From assembly GCF_002855575.1 (NCBI RefSeq), contig NZ_PKRQ01000002.1, forward strand, positions 496,001 through 560,000: DNA of 64,000 nt, written 5' to 3'. Source of the stretch: Tabrizicola sp. TH137. GTDB lineage: Bacteria; Pseudomonadota; Alphaproteobacteria; Rhodobacterales; Rhodobacteraceae. The translations under genes and the position numbers were made by a program. Below the pieces are notes generated by a model. That model did no database searches, was not told the origin of the DNA, and worked only from the letters and a program-made list of their open reading frames with translations. Shown here piece by piece: positions 7,930-16,677 of this stretch; positions within the stretch are counted from its first letter, which is position 1; the number at the start of each line of letters is the position of its first letter.

Positions 7930-8642
7930 CGCGCCACCGTCAAGAGATACCCGGTTTCCGCCCGCACCCGCCGCCACAGCGCCGCCTCCTCCGCGCAGAT
8001 ATCCAGCATCGCCGACAGCCGCGCATCCGCACCGGCCCGCAGCGCAGCAATCCGCGCCTCCATCGGCCCGTAATACGCCTCCCAGGCCGCATCGCCCAGG
8101 GCCCGCACCCCAAGGCTCTCATACCCCGCATCCGCCACGGCCGCCGCGATCCCGGCCGCATCCCGCGTCGGATACCCCTCCCAAAACCCCATCGCCGCCG
8201 CCGACGGCGCATCCGCAAAGAAGCAGGGTTCCGAAAAGGCCAGCACCCCGCCCGGCCTCAACGCCCCCGCCATCCGCGCCAACCCCGCCTCCAGCCCCAG
8301 GAAATACAGCGCCCCGGCACACCAGATCAGGTCGAAAGGCCCCGCCGTATGGCTGGCCAAAGCCGCCATATCGGCCTCTTCCACCACCACCCGCCCCTCA
8401 CCGGCAAAGCGCGCCCGCATCTGCGCCACGAAACCCGGATGGCTGTCGATGGCCAGAACCCGCGCCCCCGGCACAGCCAGCAGCGCCGCCACATCGCCCC
8501 CGGCCCCGGCCCCCGCATCGCAGATCGCCGCCCCCTCCGGCACCCCGGCCAAAGCCAAGGCCCAGGCCACGTCGCCCGCCTCCCCCGGCCCCTCGCGCGG
8601 CAGGTCGCTATGAACGGCGAAAAAGCTCTCCCAATCCATCAC
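7917..8642 (-). CDS. Class I SAM-dependent methyltransferase
   Basis: Cytoplasmic Rossmann-fold methyltransferase, 241 aa. Motif I is ICDAGAGAGGDVAALL, the acidic end of beta-2 is VLAIDSHP, and the motif around FDLIWCAGALYFLG corresponds to motif IV. These give SAM binding; the acceptor is not identifiable. The GTG at 8640-8642 and the following ATG 8637-8639 both overlap the cimA stop codon, so translation is coupled to citramalate synthase. It overlaps the phytoene-synthase-like gene downstream. Confidence 0.82.
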   Translation of the reverse strand: MMDWESFFAVHSDLPREGPGEAGDVAWALALAGVPEGAAICDAGAGAGGDVAALLAVPGARVLAIDSHPGFVAQMRARFAGEGRVVVEEADMAALASHTAGPFDLIWCAGALYFLGLEAGLARMAGALRPGGVLAFSEPCFFADAPSAAAMGFWEGYPTRDAAGIAAAVADAGYESLGVRALGDAAWEAYYGPMEARIAALRAGADARLSAMLDICAEEAALWRRVRAETGYLLTVARWKG

Positions 8643-10273
8643 GCGCCAATGCCCACCGGCTGCCCCACATCGCGGATCAGCTTCCAGTTGATCGCATCCA
8701 GCAGCGCCTCGAAACTGGCATCCACGATATTCGCGCTCACCCCCACGGTGGACCAGCGCCGCCCCCGCGCATCCTCGCTGTCGATGATGACCCGCGTCAC
8801 CGCCTCGGTGCCGCCCTGCGTGATCCGGACCTTGAAATCCACCAGCTTCATGTCGTCGATCACCGCCTGATAGGGGCCAAGGTCCTTGCCCAGGGCCTTG
8901 GCCAGCGCGTTCACCGGCCCCCGGTCCGTCCCCGTCTCATCCATCGACTCGCTGACCGACAGCATCTTCCGCTCGCCGATCTTCACCACGACCACGGCCT
9001 CGGACAGGCTGACCATCTCGTTATACTTGTTCTTCCGCCGCTCCACCGTCACGCGATAGCGCTTCACCTCAAAGAACTCCGGCAGCAGCCCCAATTCCGC
9101 CCGCGCCACCAGTTCGAAACTCGCCTGCGCGCCGTCATAGGCATAGCCCTGATCCTCGCGCGCCTTCACCACCTCCAGAATCCGCCCCAGCCGGGCATCC
9201 TTCGGATCGACCTCGATCCCCGCCGCCGCCAGCCGCGCCCGCAGGTTCGACTGCCCGGCCTGATTGCTCATCGGGATGACGCGCTCATTCCCCACCACGC
9301 CCGGATCGACATGCTCATAGGTCGAAGGGTCCTTCAGGATCGCGCTCGCATGCAACCCCGCCTTATGGGCAAAGGCCGACGCCCCCACATAAGGCGCAGA
9401 CCGCAGCGGCACGCGGTTCAGGATATCGTCCAGTTGACGGCTCACCTGCACCAGCCCCGCCAGCGCCTCGCGGCTTACCCCCACCTCGAACCGGCTCGCA
9501 TAGGGTTCCTTCAACAGCAGCGTCGGGATGATCGTCGTCAGATTCGCATTCCCGCAGCGCTCCCCCAACCCGTTCAAGGTTCCTTGGATCTGCCGACAGC
9601 CCGCATCCACGGCCGCCAGCGAATTTGCCACCGCATTCCCGGTATCGTCATGGCAATGGATGCCCAGCCGATCCCCCGGCACGCCTGCCGCGATCACCTC
9701 GGCCACCACGCGCCCCACCTCGGCGGGCAGCGTGCCGCCATTCGTGTCGCAAAGCACCACCCAGCGCGCCCCCGCCTCCAGCGCCGCGCGCAGACAGTCC
9801 AGCGCATAGGCCGGATTGGCCCGATAGCCGTCGAAGAAATGCTCCGCATCCAGCAGCGCCTCGCGCCCCTTGGCCACAGAATGCGCCACGCTCGCCCGGA
9901 TCGCCTCGCGGTTCTCCTCCAGCGTGCATCCCAGCGCGGTGCTCACATGAAACTCATGCGTCTTCCCCACCAGACAGACGGCAGGCGTCCCCGCATCCAG
10001 AACGGCCGCCAGCACATCATCATTCTCCGCCGACCGCCCCACCCGCTTGGTCATCCCAAAGGCCGTCATCCGCGCCCGCGTGCGCGGCGCATCGGCAAAG
10101 AACTCGCTGTCGGTCGGGTTCGCCCCCGGCCAGCCACCCTCGATGTAATCCACGCCCAAGGCATCCAGCGCCGCCGCAATCACCCGCTTCTCGGGGGTGG
10201 AGAACTGCACCCCCTGCGTCTGCTGCCCGTCCCGCAGCGTGGTGTCGAACAGATACAGCCGCTCGCGGGTCAT
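8639..10273 (-). CDS. cimA: (R)-citramalate synthase
   Basis: Condenses pyruvate and acetyl-CoA to citramalate, an entry to isoleucine synthesis independent of threonine. The 544-aa length and domain order fit the long CimA type: an N-terminal HMGL-like TIM barrel with FDTTLRDGQQ (residues 9-18) and GIHCHDDTGNAVANSL metal-binding region, then a C-terminal LeuA-type allosteric domain (about residues 400-540). Isopropylmalate synthase and homocitrate synthase are the alternatives; the TTLRDGQQTQGVQFS start and overall length favour CimA. The start lies directly behind an intergenic repeat whose tail (GAAGGCGAGGGG) supplies the ribosome binding site. First gene of a three-gene overlapping set. 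Confidence 0.9.
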   Translation of the reverse strand: MTRERLYLFDTTLRDGQQTQGVQFSTPEKRVIAAALDALGVDYIEGGWPGANPTDSEFFADAPRTRARMTAFGMTKRVGRSAENDDVLAAVLDAGTPAVCLVGKTHEFHVSTALGCTLEENREAIRASVAHSVAKGREALLDAEHFFDGYRANPAYALDCLRAALEAGARWVVLCDTNGGTLPAEVGRVVAEVIAAGVPGDRLGIHCHDDTGNAVANSLAAVDAGCRQIQGTLNGLGERCGNANLTTIIPTLLLKEPYASRFEVGVSREALAGLVQVSRQLDDILNRVPLRSAPYVGASAFAHKAGLHASAILKDPSTYEHVDPGVVGNERVIPMSNQAGQSNLRARLAAAGIEVDPKDARLGRILEVVKAREDQGYAYDGAQASFELVARAELGLLPEFFEVKRYRVTVERRKNKYNEMVSLSEAVVVVKIGERKMLSVSESMDETGTDRGPVNALAKALGKDLGPYQAVIDDMKLVDFKVRITQGGTEAVTRVIIDSEDARGRRWSTVGVSANIVDASFEALLDAINWKLIRDVGQPVGIGA

Positions 10274-10288
10274 GCGCGCCCCTCGCCT

Positions 10289-10354
10289 TCACTTTCTGTC
10301 GAAAAATATCCTCGGGGGGTGAGGCCGAAGGCCGAGGGGGGCAGACAGCCCCCC
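10289..10354 (-). repeat. GAGGATATTT-box intergenic repeat, copy 3
   Basis: Fills the 100-bp gap between cysS and cimA. On the minus strand: hairpin GGGGGGC/GCCCCCC (plus-strand 10336-10354), a small GGCC-TTC-GGCC-type palindrome, then CCGAGGATATTTTTCGACAG and AAAGTGA, running straight into the cimA ribosome binding site. Its box half is identical to copy 1 (3661-3696) over 36 nt. Confidence 0.75.
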
Positions 10355-10373
10355 TTCTGCGACGCCAGCCCCC

Positions 10374-11765
10374 TCACAGCAACCCCTCCAGCTTCGCGAC
10401 ATCGAATCCCGGCCCGGGCAGCAATTCCACCCCCGCCTTCGACATCCGCACCTCCACCCCCGCCGCCAGCAGCGCCGCCTTCATCGCATCGACCGGGGCA
10501 AAGTCCTTCGTCTCCATCGCCGCCGCCCGCAGCGCCGCCAGCCGCGCGGCAAAGGGCGCAAGGTCCACCCCCGCCTCGGCCCAGCCGCCCATATGATCCT
10601 CCAAGAGACCCATAAGCCCAGCCGATGCCTTCAACCCCGCCGCATCCCCGGTGGCCGCCAGCGCATGCAGTTCCGCAATCGCCCCCGCCGTGTTCAGGTC
10701 GTCCGCCAGCGCCGCCACCACCGCCTCCGACGGCACCGACGGCGCGACGCCCGCCACCATCCCCCGCCATTTCCGCAAGGTAGCCTCCGCCTGCGCTGCC
10801 TTCTCCGCCGTCCAATCCATCGGCTTGCCGTAATGCGTCCCAAGGAACACCATCCGGATCACCTCTCCCGGTATCCCCTGATCCAAGAGATCCCGCACCG
10901 TGAAGAAATTGCCCAATGACTTGGACATCTTCTTCCCTTCCACCTGCAACATCTCGTTATGCATCCAGACGCGGGCAAAATCCGCCTCCGGATGGGCACA
11001 GCAGCTTTGCGCCACCTCATTCTCGTGATGCGGGAATTGCAGGTCGATCCCGCCGCCATGAATGTCGAAACTCGCCCCCAGCAGCGCAAGGCTCATGGCC
11101 GAGCATTCGATATGCCACCCCGGCCTCCCCCGGCCCCAGGGGCTCTCCCAACCCGGAAGCGACGCATCCGACGGCTTCCACAAGACGAAATCCATCGGGT
11201 CTTCCTTGAAGGGCGCCACTTCCACCCGTGCCCCCGCGATCATGTCATCGACCGACCGCCCCGACAGCCGCCCGTATTCCGCGAAAGACCGCACCCGGAA
11301 CAGGACATGCCCCTCCTTCGCATAGGCATGGCCCCGCGCGATCAGGTCCACGATCATCGCGATCATCTGGCCCACATACGCCGTGGCCCGCGGCTCATGC
11401 GTGGGCCGCAGCGCGCCGAGGGCATCCATATCGTCATGATACCAGCGGATCGTCTCTTCCGTCCGCTCCGCGATCAACTGCTCCAGCGTCCCCGCCGCCC
11501 CCGCCTCCTTCCGCGCAAGCGCCGTGGCGTTGATCTTGTCATCCACGTCGGTGAAGTTGCGCACATAGGTCACATGCTCCGGCCCATAGACATGGCGCAG
11601 CAGCCGGAACAACGTGTCGAACACCACCACCGGCCGGGCATTGCCCAGATGCGCGCGGTCATAGACGGTCGGCCCGCAGACATAGACCCGCACATTGCCT
11701 GCGTCGATCGGGGCGAAGACCTCCTTCGCCCGCGTCCTCGAATTGTGCAGCCGGATCGTCACCAT
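10374..11765 (-). CDS. cysS: Cysteinyl-tRNA synthetase
   Basis: Charges tRNA-Cys with cysteine. The 463-aa length is normal for the family. Class I signatures: [16 protein letters not shown] (residues 29-44, with the HLGN form of HIGH) and [10 protein letters not shown] (KMSKS). Zinc ligands are Cys30, the Cys in HIECS, and the HHENE region. I start it at ATG 11765, which follows GGAAGGGG by about 9 nt and begins MVTIRLHNS as in homologues; the open frame continues 30 codons upstream into non-conserved sequence. The gap to cimA is filled by an intergenic repeat. Confidence 0.96.
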   Translation of the reverse strand: MVTIRLHNSRTRAKEVFAPIDAGNVRVYVCGPTVYDRAHLGNARPVVVFDTLFRLLRHVYGPEHVTYVRNFTDVDDKINATALARKEAGAAGTLEQLIAERTEETIRWYHDDMDALGALRPTHEPRATAYVGQMIAMIVDLIARGHAYAKEGHVLFRVRSFAEYGRLSGRSVDDMIAGARVEVAPFKEDPMDFVLWKPSDASLPGWESPWGRGRPGWHIECSAMSLALLGASFDIHGGGIDLQFPHHENEVAQSCCAHPEADFARVWMHNEMLQVEGKKMSKSLGNFFTVRDLLDQGIPGEVIRMVFLGTHYGKPMDWTAEKAAQAEATLRKWRGMVAGVAPSVPSEAVVAALADDLNTAGAIAELHALAATGDAAGLKASAGLMGLLEDHMGGWAEAGVDLAPFAARLAALRAAAMETKDFAPVDAMKAALLAAGVEVRMSKAGVELLPGPGFDVAKLEGLL

Positions 11766-12086
11766 GTCCCAAACCCCTTCCCGGCCCGCCGTCACCGCAG
11801 CCAATCGCCCCTCCGGCGCGGGTCTAGCAACTTCGTCTTTCCCTGGGAATGACAAGAAGGCCCGCGCGACCGAAGGTCAGCGCGTAATGCAGCAGATGCA
11901 GAGGATGCCCGTCCTGTTCATGCCCCATGGCTACAGCCATTCGCCCCGCCTGCCAAGCCCCCCGGCAGCCGTCCACCGTCGCGGCCCCCATCCGCCCCAT
12001 CCACCGCGCCATGCGACGGGACGGTCGGACATGCCCGAACCCACGCCCCCTCCCGCCCCACGCCACCTGCCCCCGCACGCCCACCC

Positions 12087-12110
12087 GTAGGATGGGCCAT
12101 CCGGCCCATC
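12087..12110 (+). repeat. GTAG-headed REP-like hairpin 1
   Basis: GTAG (12087-12090) followed by the perfect stem GATGGGCC / GGCCCATC with loop ATCC. This is the layout of REP elements recognised by RAYT (REP-associated) transposases. A second copy with identical stem is at 12181-12204, and similarity between the two copies extends about 15 bp upstream (CCCCGCACGCCC). Confidence 0.65.
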
Positions 12111-12180
12111 GCCCCCGCCGTTCCGCGCCTTCCACCAGACCCTCACGCGCGCCTTCCCACCTTCCCCCGCACGCCCCCGC

Positions 12181-12204
12181 GTAGGATGGGCCATCCGGCC
12201 CATC
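12181..12204 (+). repeat. GTAG-headed REP-like hairpin 2
   Basis: Identical in stem and loop to the element at 12087-12110, in the same orientation, 94 bp further on. Together they resemble a two-unit REP cluster. No RAYT transposase gene is in this window. Confidence 0.65.
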
Positions 12205-12275
12205 GCCCCCCCACCTGGCCCATCCCGGCGCACCCCGTTAACCTTGACACCTCCGGGCCACGCCGCGCGCCGCGT

Positions 12276-12319
12276 GACCACAGTTTGCGGCACAGAACGC
12301 GGCACAGCGCACGGCACAG
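12276..12319 (+). repeat. 12-bp-period repeat array A (4 units)
   Basis: Four octamers spaced exactly 12 bp apart: GACCACAG (12276), CGGCACAG (12288), CGGCACAG (12300), CGGCACAG (12312), separated by variable 4-nt linkers. The first unit is degenerate, as in arrays B (12403-12446) and C (31875-31918, minus). Too short and regular for a CRISPR; function unknown. Confidence 0.8.
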
Positions 12320-12402
12320 GCCATGACACCGCCACCGCGCCCAGCCCGGACCGGCGCCACTTGCACTTTTTCAACACTTTCCCACGCCACCGCCCGCATC
12401 GT

Positions 12403-12446
12403 GGCCACAGTTTGCGGCACAGTTCACGGCACAGGAAACGGCACAG
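12403..12446 (+). repeat. 12-bp-period repeat array B (4 units)
   Basis: GGCCACAG (12403), then CGGCACAG at 12415, 12427 and 12439, again at a strict 12-bp period with linkers TTTG, TTCA, GAAA. It ends about 100 bp before the PLP decarboxylase start and points towards it. The first linker TTTG is shared with arrays A and C. Confidence 0.8.
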
Positions 12447-12548
12447 CCGATTCCACCCAAATCCCTGATTTCCCGCAGGGATTTTCTCCCCCTTGCAGCC
12501 CCCCGCAATCCCGGCTCATCTCGCAGCGGGAGAAGGACAATCATCACC

Positions 12549-13928
12549 ATGGATCACGACGACCTCCGCCACTGGTCGAAAATCGCCGCCGACTGGGCGC
12601 ATGACTACCACGCAGGCCTGCGCAACCGCCCCGTCCGCGCCCCCCTGACCCCCGGCAGCATCGCCGCGCAACTGCCTGATGCGCCACCGGAAGATCCCGA
12701 ACCGCCCGAGGCGATCTTCGCCGATTTCGCCCGCATCATCCCGCCGGGTCTGACCCATTGGCAGCATCCCCGCTTCTTCGCCTATTTCCCCGCCAATGCC
12801 TCCCCCGCCTCCATGCTGGCCGAACAGCTCGCCAATGCCATCGCCGCGCAGGGCATGCTCTGGCAAACCTCCCCGGCCGTGACCGAGGTGGAACAGGTCA
12901 TGATCCGCTGGCTCGCCCAGTCCCTCGGCCTTCCCGCCACCTTCACCGGCACGATCCATGACAGCGCCACCACCGCCACGCTCTCGGCCATCCTGACCAT
13001 GCGCGAACAGGCGCTGGGCTGGGCGGGCCTGCAACAGGGCCTCTCCGGCCAGCCCCGCCTGCGCCTCTATGCCAGCGCCGAAACCCATTCCTCGGTGGTC
13101 AAGGGCGCCCGCATCGCCGGGATCGGTCAGGAAAATCTCGTGAAGATTCCGACAGATGCGACGCTGTCCATGAAACCGGGCGCATTGGCCGGGGCCATCG
13201 CCGCCGACCGCGCGGCGGGCTTCCTCCCCGCCGGCGTCATCCTCTGTGCAGGCGGCACCTCGGTCGGGGCCTTCGACCGCATCGCCGATTGCATCGCGGT
13301 GGCCAAGGCCGCGGGCCTCCCCGTCCATGTCGATGCCGCCTGGGCCGGCAACGCCATGATCTGCCCGGAATTCCGCACCCTCTGGGCAGGGGTGGAGGGG
13401 GCCGACAGCATCGTCTTCAACCCCCATAAATGGCTCGGCGCGCAATTCGATTGCGCCGTCCAGTTCCTCGCCGATCCGGGGCCGCAGGTCCGCACCCTCG
13501 GCCTCCGCCCGACCTATCTGGAAACCGCAGGCCGGGAAGAGGTCACCAATTTCAACGAATGGACGGTGCCACTGGGGCGGCGCTTCCGCGCCCTTAAGCT
13601 CTGGTTCACCCTTCGCGCCTATGGTCTGTCCGGTCTGCGCACCCGGATTCGCAACCATGTGGATTGGGCGCGGCAGGCCCGCGATGCGCTGGCGCGGCTC
13701 TCCGGCGTGACGATCACCACGGAACCCTCGCTCTCGCTCTTCACCTTCGCCCTCGCGACGGATCAGGAAACGGAACGCTTGCTCACCCGCATCAACGATG
13801 ATGGCCGCATCTACCTGACCCAGACCCGTCACGCGGGCCGCTATGTCATCCGCGTGCAGGTGGGCCAATTCGATTGCACGGCCGAAGATGTTGCCCTTAT
13901 CCCGCAGGTCGTGGCGGAACTCATGTGA
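12549..13928 (+). CDS. PLP-dependent amino acid decarboxylase (group II, AADC/GAD-like)
   Basis: Pyridoxal-phosphate enzyme of 459 aa, the size of aromatic-L-amino-acid decarboxylases. The PLP lysine is Lys294 in FNPHKWLG; HVDAAWAGNA is the Asp that contacts the pyridine ring; AETHSSVVKGARIAG and the N-terminal WQHPRFFAYFPANASP match the group II fold. The substrate (tyrosine, DOPA, tryptophan, glutamate or another acid) cannot be assigned. It is monocistronic, preceded by the repeat-rich spacer with arrays A and B, and followed by a strong hairpin shared with the convergent OMP gene. Confidence 0.87.
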   Translation: MDHDDLRHWSKIAADWAHDYHAGLRNRPVRAPLTPGSIAAQLPDAPPEDPEPPEAIFADFARIIPPGLTHWQHPRFFAYFPANASPASMLAEQLANAIAAQGMLWQTSPAVTEVEQVMIRWLAQSLGLPATFTGTIHDSATTATLSAILTMREQALGWAGLQQGLSGQPRLRLYASAETHSSVVKGARIAGIGQENLVKIPTDATLSMKPGALAGAIAADRAAGFLPAGVILCAGGTSVGAFDRIADCIAVAKAAGLPVHVDAAWAGNAMICPEFRTLWAGVEGADSIVFNPHKWLGAQFDCAVQFLADPGPQVRTLGLRPTYLETAGREEVTNFNEWTVPLGRRFRALKLWFTLRAYGLSGLRTRIRNHVDWARQARDALARLSGVTITTEPSLSLFTFALATDQETERLLTRINDDGRIYLTQTRHAGRYVIRVQVGQFDCTAEDVALIPQVVAELM

Positions 13929-13953
13929 AAAAGGCGGCCCGTGACAGGCCGCC
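13928..13953 (-). terminator. Bidirectional terminator, mainly for the OMP gene
   Basis: Perfect 7-bp stem GGCGGCC (13933-13939) / GGCCGCC (13947-13953), loop of 7. On the minus strand it is followed by TTTTT (13928-13932), a typical intrinsic terminator for the OMP gene; on the plus strand it follows the decarboxylase stop immediately. Confidence 0.85.
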
Positions 13954-13982
13954 CTTAACACTTCGTTAACCCTTTGCGGGCG

Positions 13983-14570
13983 TCAGAACCGGAACCCCAC
14001 CCGCGCGTTCAGCGTGGTCGCGTCGATATCCGTCCCGCTGCCGACGAAATTGTCGAACCGGTGCTCCATCAGCTCCGCGCCCAGCGTCATCTGGTCGCTC
14101 ACGGCATAATCCACCCCAACCCCGAGGCCATAGCCATTGTCGGCCCCCAGCGTCGTGTCGGCCCGCACCGCCGCCACCGTGCCATAGACCAGCGCCGGAC
14201 CCATGTCATAGCCCCCGATCAGCTTCAGCCGCGAGATGCTGTCCAGCGAGGTGCCGCCGCCCAAGTCTATGTTCGCCCAGTCGAAATTCCCCTCGACCCC
14301 GGTCACGAACTGTCCGAAATCGGCGCGATACCCTGCAAAGAGGCCCGCCGTCTCGCCATCGCCCGCCAGCGCGCCCGTCGATCCGACATCGCCATAGCCA
14401 AGCTGACCCCCGACATAGAGCCCGCTCCAATCCGCCGAAGGGGCCGCCACCGGAACCGGCGCCGGGGCGACCATCGGCTCTTCGGCCACCTGCACCGGGC
14501 CACCCGCCAAAGCGGGCATCGCGCCCAAAGTCACGGCCGCTGCCGCCATCGCCATGCTGCGTTTCATCAT
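13983..14570 (-). CDS. Outer-membrane beta-barrel protein (OmpA/Omp25-like)
   Basis: Small outer-membrane protein, 195 aa. The N-terminus MMKRSMAMAAAAVTLGAMPA is a signal peptide with probable cleavage after ALA (about residue 22), followed by a Pro/Ala-rich linker and then alternating beta strands beginning DWSGLYVGGQLGYG. It ends in phenylalanine (ARVGFRF), the BAM recognition signature of outer-membrane barrels. ATG 14570 is preceded by GGAGA; the longer frame from 14603 adds a charged stretch that would spoil the signal peptide. It resembles the porin-like opacity/Omp25 family; no pore specificity can be inferred. Confidence 0.83.
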   Translation of the reverse strand: MMKRSMAMAAAAVTLGAMPALAGGPVQVAEEPMVAPAPVPVAAPSADWSGLYVGGQLGYGDVGSTGALAGDGETAGLFAGYRADFGQFVTGVEGNFDWANIDLGGGTSLDSISRLKLIGGYDMGPALVYGTVAAVRADTTLGADNGYGLGVGVDYAVSDQMTLGAELMEHRFDNFVGSGTDIDATTLNARVGFRF

Positions 14571-14805
14571 CTGTCTCCTGTGCCTGCTGCGCGGCCCTCC
14601 CACCCGCAGGCTGCGGGCGACAGGCCGTCTCGTGCCCCAGACCTGCGCCCCTTTCCCCTGTGCGGCAAGGCTGGGTCGCAGCTTGGTGATGGCCCGTGAG
14701 GGTCTTGCGCAGGAACTGGCGCAGCCTTCCGCCCGGTCCCGGCCAGAATTCGCCTATCCCCTCAAAATCACGTGGGAATTTCTCGCATTCGCGTGACTGA
14801 AACGG

Positions 14806-16626
14806 CTACGCCCGCTCGGCCAGGGCCAGCCATTCCTCTTCCGCCGCCGCCAGCGCCTGCTGCCGTTCCGCTATCGCCTCCGATGCCTTGCGGAACTTCG
14901 CCGGCTCCTTCGTGAACAGCTCCGGGTCCGACAGAAAGTCGCCAAGCTTGGCAATCTCGGCCTCCAGCCTCTCGATCACCGCCGGCAGGGCCTCCAGCCG
15001 CTTGCGCTCGGTAAAGCTCAAACCCTCCGCCCGGGCCGCCTCTGCCCCGGCCGCCTCGGCCCTGACCTCCGCCCGCGCGGCCTCGCCCCGCCCCGTCCGT
15101 CCCGCCTCTTCCGCCACGGCGGGCCGCTGCGCCGCATAGTCCGACCAGCCCCCGGGATAGACCGTCGCTCGCCCTTCGCCTTCCAGCGCGACCGTGGCAG
15201 TTGCCACACGGTCGATGAAATCGCGGTCATGGCTCACCAGCAGGACCGTGCCGTCATATTCCCCCAGCACATCCTGCAACAGATCCAGCGTTTCCACATC
15301 CAGATCATTCGTCGGTTCGTCCAGAATCAACAGGTTGGACGGTTTCGCCATCAGCTTGGCCAGCAGAAGCCGCGCCTTTTCGCCGCCCGAAAGGCTCTTG
15401 ACCGGCGCCCGCGCCTGCCGCTCGTCAAAGAGAAAATCCTTCAGATAGGCCACCACATGGCGCGGATTGCCCCGCACCATGACCTGATCGGAATTGCCCG
15501 ATACCCGCATCATCGGATCGCCCGTCAGGTTCTCCCACAGGCTCGCCTCGGCATCCAGTTGCGCGCGGGTCTGGTCAAAGACCGCGATCTCCAGATTTGT
15601 GCCAAGGCTCACCGCCCCCGCATCGGGTGCGACCTCGCCCACCAGCATCTTCAACAGCGTCGTCTTGCCCACCCCGTTGGGGCCGACAAAGGCCACCCTG
15701 TCCCCGCGCAGCACCCGCAGGTCAAACCCCTTGACGATCACCTTGTCGGCAAAACGTTTTTCCAGCCCCTTCGCCTCGATCACCCGCTTGCCGCTGGTGG
15801 TCCCGGCTTCCAGTTCCAATGCCGCCGTCCCCTGACGGCGGATCATCGACGCCCGCTCGTCGCGCAGCGCGGCCAGCGCCCGGACCCGGCCCATGTTCCG
15901 CTTGCGCCGCGCGCTGATGCCCTCGACGGCCCATTTCGCCTCAGCCTTGATCTTGCGCTCCAGCTTGTGGCGCGCCTCATCCTCTTCAGCCCAGACGGTT
16001 TCGCGCCATTCCTCGAACCCGTCGAATCCCGCTTCCCGCCGCCGCACCTCGCCCCGGTCGATCCAGAGCGTGGCCTTGGTCAGCGCCTTCAGAAAGGCGC
16101 GGTCATGGCTGATCAGGACAAAGGCGGTGCGCGTCTCGGAAAGCTGCGCCTCCAGCCATTCGATGGCCTGGATGTCCAGATGGTTCGTCGGCTCGTCCAG
16201 CAGCATCAGCTCCGGCGCCTCGGCCAGCAGCTTGGCCAGCGCCGCCCGCCGCCTCTCCCCGCCCGAGGCAGTGGCGACCGGCGTCTCGGGCCGGAACTTC
16301 AACCCTTCGGCCACCATCTCCACCCGATAGGCCTCGCCTTCGGGAAGCTGGCTGGCCGCATAATCCCCCAAGGTGGCAAAGCCGGAAAGATCGGGGTCCT
16401 GCTCCATATAGCCGACCACCACGCCGGGCGGCACCACGCGGCTGCCCTGATCGGGTTCCACCAGCCCCGCCATCACCTTCATCAGGGTGGATTTCCCCGA
16501 CCCGTTCCGCCCCACAAGGGCCACCCTGTCGCCCGGCTGCACCACAAGGTCCAGCCCGTCGAAAACGGGATTGCCGCCAAAGGTCAGGGTGATACCGGAA
16601 AGCTGAAGAAGAGGTGCGCGTGCCAT
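14806..16626 (-). CDS. uup: ABC-F family ATPase (Uup-like)
   Basis: Soluble protein of 606 aa with two fused ABC ATPase domains and no membrane segments, hence ABC-F. First Walker A GRNGSGKS (residues 39-46), signature ASGGERRR and Walker B LMLLDEPTNHLD; second Walker A GPNGVGKT, signature LSGGEKAR and Walker B LLILDEPTNDLD. The linker is rich in Arg/Lys, and the C-terminus (last about 90 residues) is a charged Ala/Glu coiled coil, which favours Uup over EttA or YheS. Uup-like proteins act on the ribosome and in genome stability. It stands alone on the minus strand. Confidence 0.88.
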   Translation of the reverse strand: MARAPLLQLSGITLTFGGNPVFDGLDLVVQPGDRVALVGRNGSGKSTLMKVMAGLVEPDQGSRVVPPGVVVGYMEQDPDLSGFATLGDYAASQLPEGEAYRVEMVAEGLKFRPETPVATASGGERRRAALAKLLAEAPELMLLDEPTNHLDIQAIEWLEAQLSETRTAFVLISHDRAFLKALTKATLWIDRGEVRRREAGFDGFEEWRETVWAEEDEARHKLERKIKAEAKWAVEGISARRKRNMGRVRALAALRDERASMIRRQGTAALELEAGTTSGKRVIEAKGLEKRFADKVIVKGFDLRVLRGDRVAFVGPNGVGKTTLLKMLVGEVAPDAGAVSLGTNLEIAVFDQTRAQLDAEASLWENLTGDPMMRVSGNSDQVMVRGNPRHVVAYLKDFLFDERQARAPVKSLSGGEKARLLLAKLMAKPSNLLILDEPTNDLDVETLDLLQDVLGEYDGTVLLVSHDRDFIDRVATATVALEGEGRATVYPGGWSDYAAQRPAVAEEAGRTGRGEAARAEVRAEAAGAEAARAEGLSFTERKRLEALPAVIERLEAEIAKLGDFLSDPELFTKEPAKFRKASEAIAERQQALAAAEEEWLALAERA

Positions 16627-16677
16627 GGCGGCTCAGGTATGCGGGGCAGGCTGCAAGGTCAACGCCTCTTGCTCCCG

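Larger units (their letters stand above)
11766..12548. other. 783-bp gene-free, repeat-rich intergenic region
   Basis: Between divergent cysS and the PLP decarboxylase. No open frame here has a credible protein: all are proline/arginine/histidine-rich readings of C-rich DNA. It contains two GTAG-headed hairpins (12087-12110, 12181-12204) inside a longer direct repeat (about 12070-12115 and 12164-12210), and two arrays of 12-bp units (12276-12319, 12403-12446). The cysS promoter must lie close to 11780-11900 but no clear boxes stand out. Confidence 0.7.

Noticed and set aside
12276-12446. CRISPR array
   Set aside because: Units of 8 bp with 4-nt linkers are far too short; no cas genes.
11824-12468. 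Several open frames in the cysS-decarboxylase spacer
   Set aside because: Pro/Arg/His-rich translations in all frames, crossing inverted repeats, without ribosome binding sites or recognisable domains.
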